From Saprospiraceae bacterium (GTDB lineage Bacteria > Bacteroidota > Bacteroidia > Chitinophagales > Saprospiraceae): DNA of 64,000 nt. The notes beneath the pieces are model-generated. The model did not search any database. It was not told the DNA's origin and saw only the letters and a list, made by a program, of their open reading frames with translations. Position numbers and translations under genes: made by a program. Shown piece by piece: positions 42,894 to 51,340 of this stretch. The stretch's first letter is position 1. Each line of letters starts with the position of its first letter. The DNA is taken from assembly GCA_025056735.1 (NCBI GenBank), contig JANWVR010000073.1, positions 1 to 64,000 of the forward strand, in the 5' to 3' direction.

Positions 42894-43865
42894 ATGCGAT
42901 GGCGACCCTTTCTCATCTGGAGCCCGGTTCTTCTTCTGTTATCCTGCTACGAACCAAGGGAAGGCACGCATCCTCTCGCCTTCTTCCATTGGAAAAACCG
43001 CCTCGCCCTTTCGCCCGCAGAAGTTGCTTTACTGGATAGCCTCGATTGCCAAACGCTGTACGTCAAGTTTTTAGACGTAGCGCGCGAGGCCGGCGGCCCC
43101 ATTCGCCCCTATGCACTGCTGCAGGTGGCCGACACAACCGGACTCAGCGGGCGCGATGTCGTGCCCTGTGTGTTTCTGACGAACTCCGTTTTTTACGACC
43201 TCTCGGATGCTGAGACGGAAGCGCTGGCTCGAAAAGTGGCGCTGGCTTTAGCGGACATCGGGCAGCAATTTCCGCAGCCCGCCTTTTCTGAGGTGCAGCT
43301 GGACTGCGACTGGACCGACCGCACTCGTCAGGTATTTTTTCTTTTTTTAAAAAAATTAAAGCCACTGCTACCGCCTCAAACGCGCCTGAGCGCCACGATA
43401 CGCCTACACCAATATAAATTTCCCAACCGCACGGGCGTGCCGCCGGTAGAGCGCGGGCTGCTAATGTTGTACAACACAGGCGATATTCAGAACCCTGACG
43501 AAGAGAACTCCATTTTTTCGCTCGACGCTGCACTGCGCTATCTCGAAGGAACGCCGGCGCATTACCCGCTTCCATTGGATGTGGCGCTGCCCGCCTTTGG
43601 CTGGACACTGGTTTATCGCGATGGGCGTCTGTGGAAGATTGGCCCGGAAGGCTACAAACCGCCCCCTTACGACGGCGAGCAGGGCGTACGCACCGAGGTA
43701 GCTGACACGGCCCTGCTGCGGCAGGCGGCGCAAGCAGCAGCCCGCGTGTCGCTGGCGCCGGACGGACGGGTGGCATTCTTTCGGTTAGACAGCGCGGCGG
43801 TCAGGCGATACAGTGCTGATTTTCTGAGAGAAGTAGCAAGGATGGCAGCTGGCAGTTCCAATTAA
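42894..43865 (+). CDS. Predicted lipoprotein, possibly with a glycosidase-like TIM barrel
   Basis: ATG 42894 gives a signal ending in the lipobox LLSC with Cys18. An in-frame start at 42840 would bury that signal and is rejected. The 324-residue product contains SEVQLDCDWTDRTRQVFFLFLKKL, RLSATIRLHQYKF and RGLLMLYNTGDI. This strand-helix pattern and the D-x-D-W motif look like a (beta/alpha)8 barrel related to GH18-like or uncharacterised glycoside hydrolase families. I cannot name the family. It lies between the divergent OLD-like gene and the PhoX-like gene. Confidence 0.68.
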   Translation: MRWRPFLIWSPVLLLLSCYEPREGTHPLAFFHWKNRLALSPAEVALLDSLDCQTLYVKFLDVAREAGGPIRPYALLQVADTTGLSGRDVVPCVFLTNSVFYDLSDAETEALARKVALALADIGQQFPQPAFSEVQLDCDWTDRTRQVFFLFLKKLKPLLPPQTRLSATIRLHQYKFPNRTGVPPVERGLLMLYNTGDIQNPDEENSIFSLDAALRYLEGTPAHYPLPLDVALPAFGWTLVYRDGRLWKIGPEGYKPPPYDGEQGVRTEVADTALLRQAAQAAARVSLAPDGRVAFFRLDSAAVRRYSADFLREVARMAAGSSN

Positions 43866-43959
43866 CCGCAACTTAACACCCGCCGCGCCTAAACTTAATA
43901 CAGGGCCAAAATGGGCTTAACTCGGCGCAAATTCCTTTGCACCCAAAAGACGTATTGTC

Positions 43960-45864
43960 ATGAAAAACAGCTACTTTCTCTCCGTTGTTGCGCTGCTGCT
44001 GGCAGCTTCTCTGAGCGCTCAGGCGCCCTTTACCACCTTCGATACCGCCTATGTAGCCGGCTCCACAGTGATCCGCGTATCTCCTTCGCTGAAGGCTAAT
44101 GTTGTATTCCGCGAAGGAAGTAACTGGGTGCGCCTGGAGCGTCAAGACGGCTTCAAGGCCGTTGTTCCCGCTCCGCGTGAGCACGACTTCCTCACGTATC
44201 TGCCCAATCCGACCAATCCGAACGGTAAGGGTCTGCTCGCCGTCAATCACGAGCGCTCGACGATCCGCAGCGAGCGCCCGGCGCTGGGCATGGGCGGCGC
44301 TATGTCCATCGTCCCGGTCGTCCGCGTGGGCGATACCTGGAGAATTGACAACTCCATTGCCATCGGTGACACTTGCTTTGCCGTAGACTTCTCACCGGTA
44401 GGTTTTACAACCACCAACTGCGGCGGCGCGCTACTCTCGACAGGCAACGTACTGACGGGCGAGGAAATCTTCGCCAACTTCAACTCCAACCAGCAAATCT
44501 CGAACAACTTCGATACCCTGCTCAACCAGTTCGGCTACGATGGCCAGGGCAATTACACCATCCCGGCTTCGGTACCCGAATTTGGCGGTCGCAAAATCAA
44601 GATGTTCCAAAACTTTGGCTGGCTGACGGAGGTAGATCCAAACACGCGCCGCGCTGTGCGCAAGCTATATCACGCGGGCCGCATGTCGTTTGAAGGCACT
44701 GTCGAACTCGGCGATCGTCGCACGCTCGTGCATGGAAATGACTTTGTGCCCAATTCGGCGCTGCCACACGGTTCGTTTATTTACAAGTATGTGGCCGACA
44801 AACCTGGCGACTTCACGACGGGTAATCTTTACGTATTCAAGCAAAATCCAGGCTCTTACGAAGGCGTATGGCTGCAAATCCCGCGTAATCTGGACTCTTT
44901 GTTGATTGCTCCGGCTATTGCTACGCGTATGGGTGCCACGTTCTTCCAGCGCATTGAATGGACGCGCCTCGACCCGGTAACTGGCCGCGTTTATTTAGCC
45001 GAGACAGGCCGCGACAACCAGTCCATGGCCCTCTCGATGCGCAACGGCGCTACGGTACCCCAGCACTGGCGGGATGGCAACCTTTTCAATCCGGCGGACT
45101 CCGTTTGCCGCCACCCATACGGCGCTGTGCTGGTGCTCGAAAATGCGCTGACCGATAAGCCCTCTGTGCGCGTACACCTGTGGGGCGGCCCCGAAGTCCC
45201 CAACAATCCAGCGGCATCTAAGTTCGTGTTCAACAGCGTGGATGGCATCGCGCTGGCTACGTATGGCAACAAGCGCTTCCTCGTGCTGCAGGAAGACAAC
45301 ATCGGCACTTCGCTGGGGCGTATCGTGCCCAGCTTTGTTGGTGCTTTCCCGTACGAAGTGCCCAAAGCCTTCATGCTTGACCTGGACATTCCGAATCCGA
45401 CGCCTGCCAACCTGCACCTCTTCCTCACAGGTACGCGCGACGCCGAATTGACGGGCGCTGTCATGACGCCCGACGGCAGCACTTGCTTTGTCAACAACCA
45501 GCATCCCAATGGCACGGGCGAAAGCTTTGCCTCTGACACCGTCGGTAATGTGTCCAGCCTTGGTAACGTCTATCCCTTCCAGCGCGCCCTTACCGTCGCC
45601 ATCACGGGCTTCGATCCGAAATTGATCAGCAGCATTCCGAAGATTGACCAAGATGCTGAGGAATTAGTACTCTTCCCGAACCCGACCTTCCGTGCCGTGC
45701 ACTTCAATAAGATCGTGGACATCGAGCTCTACAACGCTCAGGGCCAACTGCTGCGCGTGCGCGAGCAGGTAGCCCATGTCAACGTGGACGACTTAGAGCC
45801 GGGTACGTACTTCCTGCGCACCCAGCACGACCAGAAGACGTACCGCATTGTGGTAACGCGCTAA
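43960..45864 (+). CDS. PhoX-like (DUF839) secreted phosphatase with T9SS sorting domain
   Basis: The 634-residue product has a signal peptide (about 1-20) and a PhoX/DUF839 body. Visible motifs are LLAVNHE, GGALLSTGNVLTGEE, RMSFEGTV and GNDFVPNSALPHGSFIYKYV, followed by FFQRIEWTRLDPVTGRVYLAETGRD and CFVNNQHP near 480. PhoX enzymes are Ca/Fe-dependent alkaline phosphatases. The C-terminal 70 residues (LFPNPTFRAVHF to KTYRIVVTR) form a type A T9SS sorting domain, so the protein should reach the cell surface. There is no twin-arginine signal, unlike classical PhoX. Phosphatase activity is plausible, not certain. A hairpin follows. Confidence 0.84.
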   Translation: MKNSYFLSVVALLLAASLSAQAPFTTFDTAYVAGSTVIRVSPSLKANVVFREGSNWVRLERQDGFKAVVPAPREHDFLTYLPNPTNPNGKGLLAVNHERSTIRSERPALGMGGAMSIVPVVRVGDTWRIDNSIAIGDTCFAVDFSPVGFTTTNCGGALLSTGNVLTGEEIFANFNSNQQISNNFDTLLNQFGYDGQGNYTIPASVPEFGGRKIKMFQNFGWLTEVDPNTRRAVRKLYHAGRMSFEGTVELGDRRTLVHGNDFVPNSALPHGSFIYKYVADKPGDFTTGNLYVFKQNPGSYEGVWLQIPRNLDSLLIAPAIATRMGATFFQRIEWTRLDPVTGRVYLAETGRDNQSMALSMRNGATVPQHWRDGNLFNPADSVCRHPYGAVLVLENALTDKPSVRVHLWGGPEVPNNPAASKFVFNSVDGIALATYGNKRFLVLQEDNIGTSLGRIVPSFVGAFPYEVPKAFMLDLDIPNPTPANLHLFLTGTRDAELTGAVMTPDGSTCFVNNQHPNGTGESFASDTVGNVSSLGNVYPFQRALTVAITGFDPKLISSIPKIDQDAEELVLFPNPTFRAVHFNKIVDIELYNAQGQLLRVREQVAHVNVDDLEPGTYFLRTQHDQKTYRIVVTR

Positions 45865-45908
45865 TAGCCTGTTAGCCAGGCGGTTGCCATGACGCGCCGC
45901 ACAAAATT

Positions 45909-45949
45909 GCAGCAGCATGAAACCCTATTTACGGGCTTCATGCTGCTGC
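45909..45949. terminator. Hairpin terminator after the PhoX-like gene
   Basis: GCAGCAGCATGAA (45909-45921) pairs perfectly with TTCATGCTGCTGC (45937-45949), extended inside by CCC/GGG past one mismatch. It is followed only by GCATTTAA, so the T run is poor. Confidence 0.65.
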
Positions 45950-46038
45950 GCATTTAATGACACCCAGGCCGAAGCACCTGAAAATCAGAGAAAACACTCG
46001 AGGTTCTCACCTTTTTAAGACAGTAAACTATTCCGGAT

Positions 46039-47979
46039 ATGAAGCGAGTTCTCTGGGTCGGCTTATGCGCCGCCGCATCTCTTCTTTTGTTAAGCCACAT
46101 TTCCGAAGAAAAAGCGACCTACACCTCGCGCCTGATTGAACAACCGCTCCGGCAGCATTTTGAAGCGCAAAATGCACACTTCCGCAAGGCGCTTCTCGCG
46201 TTCAAAAGCCAGATTCAAAACACCAAAACGCCCAAGAAGGGCATGGAAAAGAAATGGTTAGATGCGTTCCGACAAATGCGTCTCGCTTACAAACGCATTG
46301 AACTTATCACTGCCTATTTCGATCCCTACAACACTGTCCAGCTGAATGGCCCGGCCATACCTAAGGCCGAATACGAGGGCCATCTGGCCACTTCGCGCCC
46401 CTCGTACAGCCTTCAGGTGATAGAAGAATTGCTCTGCGACGAAAACCCGGTGCAGCATCGGCAAGAATTGCTAAGCCTGACAGATAAAGCGCTGGCCTAC
46501 CACGAGGACATGACCCAGGTGGTGCAGAAGTATCCATTAGAAGACTGGATGCTCTTCGACGCTATGCGCCAGCACTTGGTGCGCATTTGCGCGCTGGGTT
46601 TGGTGGGCTTCGACTCGCCAGTCTTGCTCCATTCGCTGCCAGAGACTGTCGTAGCACTGGAGGAAATGCTCTACGTAGTCCAACTATACGAGCCACATCT
46701 GTTGGATGATAAAGAACCTTTACAGCAGCTACGTGCCCATCTACATCGGGCTATAGAAGCTGTAAATGCTGCCTCGTCCTTCGACGAATTTGACCGGGTG
46801 GCACTCATCCGCAATCATCTGTCGCCCTGCTGGCCCTGGCTGTACCGGCTTCAACAGGAACTGGGCATCGAACTGGTGGAGCAGCGCTATCCGTTCCACA
46901 CGGCTTACAACCCACAGGCGAATGGCCTGTTTGCCTCCGATTTCCTCAAGCGCGGCTTTTTCAGCCGCGTGAAAACCCAAGCGCTCTCGCCAAAGGTAGT
47001 GGCTCTAGGGCGTTTGCTCTTTTTCGACCCAATTCTGTCCGGTAATGGAGAGCGCGCCTGTGCATCGTGTCACTTGCCCGAGCACGCCTTTGCCGAGCCA
47101 ACGCGCTTCAGCCGGGCCTTTGAGCCGCAAGAACACTTAGAGCGCAACGCTCCTACACTTGTCAACGCCATTTACTCGCGGCTGTTCCAGACAGACGGGC
47201 GCGCTTCCAGCATTGAGGAGCAGTTTCATCAGGTCATCATCAATGAGCGCGAAATGAACATTCGCGAAAACGAGGCCATCCAGCGCATAGCCGCCTCTGC
47301 CGAGTACCGTCGCCTCTTTCAGGAGGCCTTCGGCTTGCCTGAAGGCCAGCACCCTGATTTTGTTTTAATAAAAGCGGCCTTGAGTGCTTACGTGGAGTCG
47401 TTGACAGCCCTGAATTCGCCCATAGACCGCTACATGCGCGGCGAAACCGACCAGATAGACCCCGACGCCTACCGAGGCTTTAATCTGTTTTTGGGTAAGG
47501 CTAAATGCGCTACCTGTCATTTTATACCCTTGACCAATGGAACGGTGCCGCCTACGTTTCAGGAGACTGAAGTTGAAGTACTGGGCACGCCTGCTGAGAA
47601 AAACACGCCCAAAGTAAGCCCTGACCTGGGGCGGTTTAATATTGCCCATTTGGAGCAGCACCGCCATGCGTTTAAGACACCCACGGTGCGCAACGCCGCG
47701 CTGACGGCGCCTTACATGCACAACGGGGTGTTTAGTACATTGGAAGAACTCGTCCTCTTCTACAATCACGGCGGAGGCGCTGGCATGGGCATCGAATTGG
47801 AGAACCAGACGCTGCCGCCAGACTCGCTGCACCTGAACGCCAGAGAGGTGCGTGCGTTGGTGCGTTTTATGGAAGCGCTGACCGATACTGCGGGCCTGAC
47901 GCAGCGCCCTGTGCGCTTACCTGCCTTCGAGGGGGAACATGCGCACTGGAACAACCGGCCCATCGGCGGACGCTACTGA
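46039..47979 (+). CDS. MauG/CcpA-type dihaem peroxidase fused to an imelysin-like helical domain
   Basis: The 646-residue product has a signal segment (about 1-20) and a helical region (about 25-290) reminiscent of imelysin-like domains. A dihaem cytochrome c peroxidase part follows, with haem motifs CASCH (341-345) and CATCH (490-494). The usual peroxidase landmarks FDPILSGNGERACASCH, then FKTPTVRNAALTAPYMHNG are present. The family reduces hydrogen peroxide with electrons from small cytochromes or oxidises protein or other substrates. The N-terminal fusion makes it about 300 residues longer than CcpA. Its 3' end overlaps the end of the convergent LanB-like gene by 7 bases. Confidence 0.86.
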   Translation: MKRVLWVGLCAAASLLLLSHISEEKATYTSRLIEQPLRQHFEAQNAHFRKALLAFKSQIQNTKTPKKGMEKKWLDAFRQMRLAYKRIELITAYFDPYNTVQLNGPAIPKAEYEGHLATSRPSYSLQVIEELLCDENPVQHRQELLSLTDKALAYHEDMTQVVQKYPLEDWMLFDAMRQHLVRICALGLVGFDSPVLLHSLPETVVALEEMLYVVQLYEPHLLDDKEPLQQLRAHLHRAIEAVNAASSFDEFDRVALIRNHLSPCWPWLYRLQQELGIELVEQRYPFHTAYNPQANGLFASDFLKRGFFSRVKTQALSPKVVALGRLLFFDPILSGNGERACASCHLPEHAFAEPTRFSRAFEPQEHLERNAPTLVNAIYSRLFQTDGRASSIEEQFHQVIINEREMNIRENEAIQRIAASAEYRRLFQEAFGLPEGQHPDFVLIKAALSAYVESLTALNSPIDRYMRGETDQIDPDAYRGFNLFLGKAKCATCHFIPLTNGTVPPTFQETEVEVLGTPAEKNTPKVSPDLGRFNIAHLEQHRHAFKTPTVRNAALTAPYMHNGVFSTLEELVLFYNHGGGAGMGIELENQTLPPDSLHLNAREVRALVRFMEALTDTAGLTQRPVRLPAFEGEHAHWNNRPIGGRY

Positions 47980-50321
47980 GGCTCATCTACCGAGAATTCT
48001 ACGGCCCATTCCTGCGCCTGCTGCTCAGGGATGGGCCAATATTCTCGGAGGGATAGTGCTCCCTTGTGCTGTCGGAGTTTGCGAACAAACAGCTGCAGAC
48101 TTAGCGGGCTATCGGCATCAAAAAACAGCGGCTCTTCGTCGCGCGCCCAGACGGCAGTGAAGTGGCGCGGAATGTTCAGGCGCGCCAGACGGGCTCGGAT
48201 GGCTCGAAAGGTGGTGCTTTCAGAGGTGCGGATGGGGGGTATCCAGTCCATCCATATTGCCGGCTCGATGAGCCATCGGGCGCGGTCTAGCACCCATCGG
48301 CCCTGGCGATGTCGCGGCCAATGCCATACACCCGTTTCGAGGGGAGTAGCCTGACGTTGAGGCGGCAGCAGAGCCTGTCGCGAGACGTAAGGCACGCCTA
48401 TGTGCCACAGCAGGCGCAGGACTGGCGGGCGCAATTCGGGCGCTTCTAACCCCAGGTCTGTGAGCGAAATGTGTTGCCCGCTGGGCGCATCGTATAAAAA
48501 GGCTTCTCTGTTTTTGAAGCCTACGGCTAAGTGGCTGAGCAGGAAAATTTGCCCGTCGGGCAACGGTCGCGTGCGTCCGCCAGGCACGGCTAAGGCATCC
48601 TTCGCTAAAGGCGGCTGTAGGTTGGCGTTAGAATAGCCCTGCCACGGGAAGGCAATCTCGGCGATGTCATCCGCCTCTGCTTTCAGCCATTCCCGTAGCG
48701 TTTCGGTGAGCGCAGATGGAAACAGGTGTAGCCAGCGAGCGAGAAGCTTGCCCCCGCCCGGGTAAAGGGCATTGAGCACGGCGCCGGGTTGCCCGTCCTC
48801 CTCGAACACCTGAAACAGTGCGCCAATGCGTCGCGGATGGGGCGGTCGAATGTCGAGCGAAGGCTGTGGCCCGGCATCCGGTCTGCGCAGGAAGGCTTCG
48901 GCCAGCTCCAGAAAGTGCCCCGAGTGGCCTTCAACGATGCAGTTGTATGCAAAGGCCAGAAAATCCCGCCGCTCCGGCGGTAACTGAGCAGCAGGGCGTT
49001 TCTCCCAAATCAGCGCCAGTTCTGCCACGTACTCGTTAAAGGCAGGGAAGGGCGCCGATGCGCTGGCTACGTCTTCGTAAAAAAGTCGTTCGGCAGGCAG
49101 GGTAGGAGGGGCAACACCCCAGCGATGACAGTAAAGGCGCACGTTTACTGTCGTCTGCTGCTGGGTCTGCGCGGCTTCTGCCAACGGCTGATAGGGCAAC
49201 GTACGCGCGGCCGTTCGCAGCCATTGCAGTAGTTCGAGCGTTGCCATTATACAGGGGGTCGAGGGCAAAAAGGCCAGGTAGCGGTACAGTTCGTCGCACC
49301 AGTGAGGTGAAAGGCCCAACACGGGCAGTTCCCATTCTAAAAAACCAGCGTCGAGGAGGTCGAGCACATAGCGCTCGGCGCGCTCCGGCGGCTGCTCGCT
49401 GGCCTCAGCCAATTGGGCGCAGAGCGCTTCGAATGCAGCCGAGCGCCCAGCGCTCAACAGCGCCTTTGCCACGAAAGACAAGGCCTCGTCAGCAGCCGCG
49501 CGCTGAAGGCGTTCGGCTTCGCCGTCGAAAAATAACCAGACATACTCTCGGGACGCGGGCTCGACAATACACGGATTGAGCCGCACGGATAACAAGCGAT
49601 AGAAGGCTGGGTCTTGCAGGAGTGCGTCGTAGAGCAGAGGCAGCAGCGCGCTTTCGGGCGTGACAGCAATTTTTTCCATTAAAAACGGCGACTCCTGTTC
49701 AGCTGGAAGCGCCACAGTGGCCAACCGGCTTAGCGGGGTGGAGCGCGTGGCCATGCGCGTCAGGTATTGCAATACTGAAAAGGCCGTCTGGCGGTCCTTT
49801 TTGGTAAACTCCGACGTCGCACGGGCACTCCACGCGGGTAAGCAAGACAGCAGTTGGTGCGAACAAAAGAGTAGGGCGCGCTGGAAGTCCGGCAGCTGGG
49901 CCCATTCTTGCAGGCGCCGAAAGCTGTCTGGAACGACTCGCTCGTATTGCGCTGCAAAAGACTTTTGGGCTTCCTCTTGCGCGTGCCGTGCGCGGTTGAA
50001 GGCCTCAGCGGCGGCAGCGATATCTGCTGTTTCGGCGTGACTTTGCCATGCTGCCAGCGTGGCCTTCTCGGGTAGCCGCTGCTGTTGGTAGAAGGCTTTG
50101 CGCGCATTATAAACCGCCGTGCGCAGAGACGACTCAGGCAGGGCGGCCAGCGCTGCGTCGAAGGCATTTTGAAGCGTTTTACGTTGCGCTTCTACTGCTT
50201 CCTCTGTGGCCCGAATAGCCTCCTCCCATGCCGCCCAACATCCACCTAGCGGCGCTAATGCTGAAAAGGGCAGCCTGGCCTGTCGAGCCACAGGGTATGG
50301 AAATATTCTGGAAAGAGCCAT
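47973..50321 (-). CDS. LanB-like lantibiotic dehydratase, glutamylation domain only
   Basis: The 782-residue product resembles the N-terminal glutamylation domain of class I lanthipeptide dehydratases. FSVLQYLTRMATRSTPLSRLATV near 190-215 matches the LanB pattern 'RxxxRxTPFGLFAGV', and the C-terminal stretch RHFTAVWARDEEPLFFDADSP is the domain's usual end. Full LanB proteins are about 1000 residues with a C-terminal elimination domain, which is missing here. Such single-domain forms act in split dehydratases or as peptide aminoacyl-tRNA ligases that add an amino acid to a carrier peptide. No precursor peptide, cyclase or transporter is visible. A THEP1-like NTPase gene lies 13 bases upstream in the same operon. 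Confidence 0.72.
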   Translation of the reverse strand: MALSRIFPYPVARQARLPFSALAPLGGCWAAWEEAIRATEEAVEAQRKTLQNAFDAALAALPESSLRTAVYNARKAFYQQQRLPEKATLAAWQSHAETADIAAAAEAFNRARHAQEEAQKSFAAQYERVVPDSFRRLQEWAQLPDFQRALLFCSHQLLSCLPAWSARATSEFTKKDRQTAFSVLQYLTRMATRSTPLSRLATVALPAEQESPFLMEKIAVTPESALLPLLYDALLQDPAFYRLLSVRLNPCIVEPASREYVWLFFDGEAERLQRAAADEALSFVAKALLSAGRSAAFEALCAQLAEASEQPPERAERYVLDLLDAGFLEWELPVLGLSPHWCDELYRYLAFLPSTPCIMATLELLQWLRTAARTLPYQPLAEAAQTQQQTTVNVRLYCHRWGVAPPTLPAERLFYEDVASASAPFPAFNEYVAELALIWEKRPAAQLPPERRDFLAFAYNCIVEGHSGHFLELAEAFLRRPDAGPQPSLDIRPPHPRRIGALFQVFEEDGQPGAVLNALYPGGGKLLARWLHLFPSALTETLREWLKAEADDIAEIAFPWQGYSNANLQPPLAKDALAVPGGRTRPLPDGQIFLLSHLAVGFKNREAFLYDAPSGQHISLTDLGLEAPELRPPVLRLLWHIGVPYVSRQALLPPQRQATPLETGVWHWPRHRQGRWVLDRARWLIEPAIWMDWIPPIRTSESTTFRAIRARLARLNIPRHFTAVWARDEEPLFFDADSPLSLQLFVRKLRQHKGALSLREYWPIPEQQAQEWAVEFSVDEPQ

Positions 50322-50334
50322 CTTAAGCGCAAGT

Positions 50335-50838
50335 TCAGGCGATAGCTGCTAGTTCCTCCAGGCTACTTAGTACTCGCGCGCCGTGCAGCCCGTATTTTTC
50401 CACCACATCGAAGAGCAATTCGCTGCGCACTACCAGCAGCAGACGACCAGGGTATTCGCCCGATTTCCACATGTGCACCACCTGACTCAAAGCAGGCTCA
50501 TGGCCCAAACCTTGAAGTTCTAATTTGCCCACTTCATCCACCACCAACCAGGGTGTTGGCAGGCGCGCGTCGCTCAGGAGCGTCTGATGTGCCAGAGCGA
50601 AGGCCGACGCTTTGAATTGGTATCGGCAAATGGTGACCACGGCTTCATCGGCAGACTCCTTCACTTGAAACGGATGCCATTGACGGTCGCGCAGGGTGAG
50701 CAGGTAGCGCAAGCCATCGTCGAGGTCGGGCGCCAGAAAGCCGCCCAGGTCTGTGCGGCCTTTAGCCCAGGCCATCAGGGCCGTCGTTTTTCCGGAGTGT
50801 ACCGGTGCGCTATACAGGTAGAGGTTGGGCAAAGTCAT
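50335..50838 (-). CDS. THEP1-like P-loop nucleoside triphosphatase
   Basis: The 167-residue product has a Walker A motif SAPVHSGKT (10-18), GGFLAPDL shortly after, and the Walker B-like WLVVDEVGKLELQG (about 98-111). These features match the THEP1/DUF265 nucleoside-triphosphatase family, which hydrolyses ATP and GTP with unclear biological role. Its start overlaps the HsdR-N-like gene by four bases (ATGA type) and its stop lies 13 bases before the LanB-like start, so it sits in the middle of a minus-strand operon. Whether it serves the LanB-like enzyme is unknown. Confidence 0.75.
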   Translation of the reverse strand: MTLPNLYLYSAPVHSGKTTALMAWAKGRTDLGGFLAPDLDDGLRYLLTLRDRQWHPFQVKESADEAVVTICRYQFKASAFALAHQTLLSDARLPTPWLVVDEVGKLELQGLGHEPALSQVVHMWKSGEYPGRLLLVVRSELLFDVVEKYGLHGARVLSSLEELAAIA

Positions 50839-51329
50839 GGCAAGTCTTTCGCACGGGTAGGTTTCTGAGCGTTTTGCAACGGATATTCTGGGAAATCGTT
50901 TAAGAAGGCAAAGGCGCCGTGTTCAGAGTCTAACTGTGCACAGAAAGTTGCTTCTCCGTTAGTTATGGCCAGAAAAGGCGCCCGAAAGGTCAGGTTGTAA
51001 CGAGCCACTTGTTCGAAGGTGGTCTGGGTGAGCGGCACCTTGGGTGATTTACACTCGACGAGAAGCCAGGGTTGAAGATGAGGATCGAACACAGCGATGT
51101 CGCAGCGGCGGGGCATTCCATTGAGAAGCAGGCCGATTTCAACTCGTATATGGCTGGGCGGATATTGCTTGGTGTGCAACAGATATTGCACGACGAGCTG
51201 GCGCAAGCCCTCTTCGGGCGTAAGGGTTACGTGTTTTCGGCGAATGGGGTCAAAGACAAACACCTGGCCGTCTTTTTCGGAGCGGCGCAGCCGGGAGTGG
51301 TATGTCCAGAAGTCGAGTTGGAGGAGCAT
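50835..51329 (-). CDS. Type I restriction HsdR N-terminal-domain-like protein (PD-(D/E)xK fold)
   Basis: The 164-residue product has the nuclease-fold motif of HsdR N-terminal domains: E64, RRCDIAVFD (D77) and VECKSPKVPL (E92 and K94). It is far too short for a restriction subunit and has no helicase, HsdM or HsdS neighbour. Short proteins of this kind are common single-copy genes in Bacteroidota, so I do not read it as part of a restriction system. It overlaps the THEP1-like gene and is 11 bases downstream of accD. Role unknown. Confidence 0.78.
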   Translation of the reverse strand: MLLQLDFWTYHSRLRRSEKDGQVFVFDPIRRKHVTLTPEEGLRQLVVQYLLHTKQYPPSHIRVEIGLLLNGMPRRCDIAVFDPHLQPWLLVECKSPKVPLTQTTFEQVARYNLTFRAPFLAITNGEATFCAQLDSEHGAFAFLNDFPEYPLQNAQKPTRAKDLP

Positions 51330-51340
51330 GACCTAAGTTG

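Noticed and set aside
50335-51329. Restriction-modification system
   Set aside because: Only a short HsdR-N-like protein is present. HsdM, HsdS and a helicase domain are missing, and its relatives are ordinary single-copy Bacteroidota genes.
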